Part shown: in pieces, positions 61,201-64,000 of the stretch | Numbering within the stretch: position 1 is the stretch's first letter | How the letters are laid out: every line of letters starts with the position of its first letter | Origin: Liolophura sinensis | Lineage: Eukaryota; Mollusca; Polyplacophora; Chitonida; Chitonidae | Assembly: GCF_032854445.1 (NCBI RefSeq) | Contig: NC_088300.1 | Span: 52,860,984-52,924,983, forward strand | Direction: 5' to 3' | DNA length: 64,000 bases | Translations under genes and position numbers: made by a program | Notes under the pieces: model-generated | Told to the model about the DNA's origin: nothing | Databases searched by the model: none | The model's input: only the letters and a program-made list of their open reading frames with translations

Positions 61201-63517
61201 TCCTGAAGAAATACCAGACGGACAAACCAATGGTACCATTTATTACAGAAGATCTGTGTGATATCTTGAGAAGTCTCATGAGCAGGTTCATCAAGCCATC
61301 AGTTCTAACAGAGGCCACTACATCCTACAAACTGGCATCTGTTCATGTTGATGACCAGTCAAACCTCCTAAACCCTGACAAAGTAGATCCAGGCTTTGCA
61401 GCAAAAAGGCATCTTGATGAAGCATTAAAATCTAATGCTGCTTCTTCCCTAACCAAGAAGGAATTTCTTGTGGTTTGCCAGAAACTGTACCTTGCTATTT
61501 CACACAAGATCTTGGAGAGATGCCCACTGAAGTATTCCTTCGTGCGTTCACTCCAGGCTCTTGATCCTAGGCTGATGGTTGCTCACCAGCAGTCTGCTGA
61601 AGAGAAGTTCAAAATAGTGCTAACCAAACTTGTGGACAACAGATGGCGACAAGACCGTGAATGTGACGAGATCCTACGTCAGTATAAAGAACTCCTTGGG
61701 TTACTCCAGAGACACCACAAGTTGGAATGTGAAAACTTTGCAGTTCACACTGATCGAGTTGACGACTTCTTCAATTCAGTGATTGACCTCCCCCACAAGC
61801 CAGAACTAAAGGAACTGTGGGAATTGATGAAACTCCTTCTTACACTGTCTCATCGTCAAGCTGCTGTAGAACGAGGTTTTTCTATTAACAGTGACCTCCT
61901 GGCTCCAAATCTGAAGACCCAGACAGTTGTGGCGCAGAGAATGATTTATGACACCCTTGCCCTTGCGGAAACTCAAGTTTCCGACTTTGAGGTTACTCCT
62001 GGGTTACTGCAATCTTGCAGTCACGTGCAATTCCAGATACATAGCTCACCTGCAGGCAGAGAAGGACGAGCATGAGAAGCAGCGCAAACTGCAAAAGAGA
62101 CAAGCAGATGAAAGCAAGATGCATGATGCTGAAAAGAAACTCAAGATGTTGGAGCAAACCCATGAAACACTAATCTGTGATGCTGACAAACAAGCCTTGC
62201 AGGCAGAGCAGAAGAACAACTTCTCTCTCCTAGCAAAGTCAAATGCTCTGAGACACAAAGCCAAGGAATTGGAGAGAGACATTCAGCAACAGAAGGACTT
62301 TGTTAGCAACCTATCTGCTTCTCTACATCAGGTGTAATGTGAAGATTTGTGCATGTGAAGTGACATTGTGCATGTGGACAACAAATCAATGTGTAAATAC
62401 ACACATGTGCTCCCAACAGCTAAAGTTTGATTCTTTTCTCACGTTTACATGTATGTTAAATTTATCAAAGTTCATATACAATTAAGTATTGAGGTTTCCA
62501 GACACTTTCAGTTGTATATTGTGTCAAAATAAAGCAGATATTTTTCACATAATGTTCTTGCTGAAAGCAGATACTTCTCAGATTATGTTCATGCAGGCAT
62601 TTGGTGAAGAGAGGATGGTTATAAGGGGAGAAGGGAGGCCATTACCTGCCTGTGAGCACACTAAAAATACTGAATAAATAATGAATATAGTAACATAGCT
62701 TTCTTTTGTTTCTTTATATTCTCTACAACTTAGAGCTACTTATTATGTTTTTTATAAGAATAATCATCATTTTGAAAGTGAAGTGTTATTTTCAGTATTT
62801 ACGATATCCCATGCTGGAAGTGGTGACACAGTGGTCCCAATCATCAGAAGATTTATTCAGGGTGATTGGAATCCTAATTCTGGGACCTAATCCTCACTAA
62901 TTACGTCCCACTCCAATAGGGATTCCGTCAATTTTTAACACTGGAATCTGTGGTCATTTCATGAAGTGTAGTCATAAGTACATTGTAACATAAAAGAAAT
63001 CCTTATTTACCGATAATTAGAGGGAAGATTGTATCCTGGATTGATCAGGGAAAAGTCAGGGAAATAGCAGGGAATTTTGTTTTTTTGAAATAGTGGGAAC
63101 CCTGAATGAAGGTCAATGCACACACGTGATCTGTATAGCGTTAAGTACATAAACTGCAATGGATCTACATGAAGAATAAAAAACCCCTAAAACAATTTCC
63201 GGGCATCTCTAGCCATCTAGCATTGCAGAGCTTCCTGGGTCTAGGCCTCCCCTGGACCCTTGCCTTTTGTGCTAGGAGAGTCGACCGATGCCATACCATT
63301 TTTAAATTGCTTAAGATGTGCCTGACATAAAATGACATGTAGGCACTGCCACAATGCAGGCTGTCTGATGGTTCACTCGAACAATTCCACTGGTTTACTC
63401 CATGCACTCTGATTCAAAGTGATATCCACTCATGCTGTAATTTCTTCCAATTTACAGGCGGATATTGAAATGGGCTGGGCGATTAAAGCATACGACCATG
63501 CGGAGACGTACTTCAAT
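58209..63517 (+). CDS. PBDC1: PBDC1 (polysaccharide biosynthesis domain-containing 1), first two coding exons
   Basis: Coding exon 1 is 58209-58250 (14 codons, MDAGTLPPELAGNR) followed by GTAAGC. Coding exon 2 is 63458-63517 (20 codons, ADIEMGWAIKAYDHAETYFN), preceded by TTTACAG and followed by GTGAGT; both junctions are phase 0. Joined, GNRADIEMGWAIKAYDHAE lines up with the GND-PDIEMAWAM-HAEVYY region near the N-terminus of vertebrate PBDC1 as I remember it. The family is small (about 230 residues in human), conserved and poorly characterised. The rest of the gene lies beyond the right edge. A strong acceptor (TTCCTTGTCTGTTTAG, ending 58189) just before the ATG implies a separate upstream untranslated exon. 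The 5.2-kb intron is about 84% occupied by one hAT transposon. Confidence 0.85.
58709..58721 (+). repeat. hAT left terminal inverted repeat
   Basis: CAGGGTTCCCACT, exact reverse complement of 63092-63104. Confidence 0.92.
59929..62337 (+). pseudogene. hAT transposase (BED finger, RNase H-like core, coiled-coil tail) with two frameshifts
   Basis: Three overlapping frames form one gene of about 800 codons. Frame 1 (59929-60117) starts ATG and encodes a BED-type zinc finger with CEVCKK and a following SHMKGK. A net one-base loss at about 60085-60095 breaks it just before the second histidine; the next frame supplies GKKHVQ. Frame 2 (open to 62075; first ATG 60237) is the hAT core: FDES (catalytic Asp at residue 99 from that ATG), SIDGPDANF (second Asp), the hAT CSLH motif at 195-198, and AAVERGFS near its end, the usual hAT dimerisation signature with the catalytic Glu. 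A second shift at about 62010-62035 leads into a frame ending at 62337 that encodes a ~95-residue, highly charged coiled coil. Few lesions otherwise, so inactivation looks recent, or the shifts could be assembly errors. Confidence 0.88.
62528..62533 (+). terminator. Polyadenylation signal of the hAT transposase
   Basis: AATAAA 190 nt after the stop at 62337; a further AATAAA lies near 62674. Confidence 0.5.
63092..63104 (-). repeat. hAT right terminal inverted repeat
   Basis: AGTGGGAACCCTG, exact reverse complement of the left end; followed directly by the AATGA target duplication. Confidence 0.92.
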
Positions 63518-63769
63518 GTGAGTAGATGACAGGCAGTCTTCTGCCACTCTATCATTGTACTGATAAATACCTGGGTTGGTCTGCAACACTTGAGGATGCA
63601 CGACCAAAGTAGTGATGAAATTTACATGTATACTCCGTTGTAAGCTCTAGAGGTAACTGTCAATGTTTTATATACAGACCCATTTAAAAAAAAACCCACC
63701 AACATGAATCCGTGAAAATATCATGATAGTTCGTTAATAACAACGGAAATATGCATGGTTAAAAGTTAA

Positions 63770-63973
63770 GGAAGCTCCAAAGATGTCAGGTTTGATAGCC
63801 TTGGTGTGAGCTATCACCAAAACATAGCAGAACGCAGTACTGGAAAACATGTTTTTACACCTGAAAAGCATGAAGAATTCAAAGAGGCATTACTTTTGGG
63901 TGCAGAAACGGGGTATAAAGGGAAGGCATTCAAAGACTATCCGCACATCACTGTAGTAGTGGAATCGCACTGA
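63770..63973 (+). other. Unexplained ATG-less open frame after PBDC1 exon 2
   Basis: A 67-codon frame with a protein-like composition that ends with a normal stop. It includes STGKHVFTPEKHEEFKEAL and GYKGKAFKDYPHITVVVES and has no low complexity. It does not match the next PBDC1 segment as I remember it (KLISSVDP onward). No in-frame ATG is present, so it would have to be a last exon, a fragment of a mobile element's gene, or chance. No family recognised. Confidence 0.3.
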
Positions 63974-64000
63974 GGACGCATTGCCGCGATTCACACCTGA

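Larger units (their letters stand above)
58709..63104 (+). mobile_element. Complete hAT-type DNA transposon in PBDC1 intron
   Basis: A 4,396-bp element with perfect 13-bp terminal inverted repeats CAGGGTTCCCACT (58709-58721, and reversed at 63092-63104), flanked by AATGA on both sides (58704-58708, 63105-63109). A five-base target duplication is shorter than the usual eight of hAT elements but is known in some hAT lineages. Both ends carry subterminal repeats of the TCAGGGAAA / CAGGGAATTTT type, probable transposase binding sites. It contains one frameshifted transposase gene on the plus strand. About 1.2 kb before the gene has no other convincing frame. Sense orientation relative to PBDC1. 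Confidence 0.9.

Noticed and set aside
1-64000. CRISPR array, operon or prokaryotic features
   Set aside because: All recognised genes are intron-split animal genes, and the tandem arrays lack the repeat-spacer pattern.

Overview
This is a nuclear DNA window from an animal. It is AT-rich, its genes are split by spliceosomal introns, and it is full of SINEs, MITEs and minisatellites. The commonest repeat is a tRNA-derived SINE whose body and (AAAT)n tail look like SINEs I know from mollusc and other lophotrochozoan genomes. I infer a mollusc, perhaps a bivalve; the species cannot be fixed from the sequence alone.

Layout. Positions 1-28,700 are a gene-poor repeat landscape: a direct ~1 kb segmental duplication, many SINE copies (several with exact target-site duplications), two TA-flanked MITEs, one of them nested in a SINE, and several minisatellites. 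One unrecognised 133-codon frame lies here at 11182-11583. Positions 28,713-32,091 (minus) hold a complete four-exon cytochrome P450 of the CYP26 type, 489 residues. Positions 32,100-42,300 are intergenic, with a strong hairpin locus near 37.7-37.9 kb and copies of a composite repeat. Positions 42,727-55,952 (plus) hold a complete 16-exon vesicular amine/acetylcholine transporter-like gene (SLC18A family). Its exons sum to exactly 500 codons. The protein keeps the SLC18 fold but lacks several charged residues used for proton coupling in VMATs. From 58.2 kb to the right edge lies the start of PBDC1: a 14-codon first coding exon and a 20-codon second one. The intron between them is mostly a 4,396-bp hAT-type DNA transposon with 13-bp terminal inverted repeats, a 5-bp target duplication and a transposase broken by two frameshifts.

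The three host genes (retinoid-type P450, vesicular transporter, PBDC1) are independent eukaryotic genes; nothing shows that they work in one pathway. The points most worth a second look are the altered transport site of the SLC18 protein, the missing acid in the P450 I-helix, the complete hAT element with its C-terminal coiled coil, the exon-13 duplication remnant in the SLC18 gene, and the double hairpin at 37.7-37.9 kb. Exon boundaries were read by eye from GT/AG signals, frame continuity and remembered family sequences; no alignment or transcript data were available.
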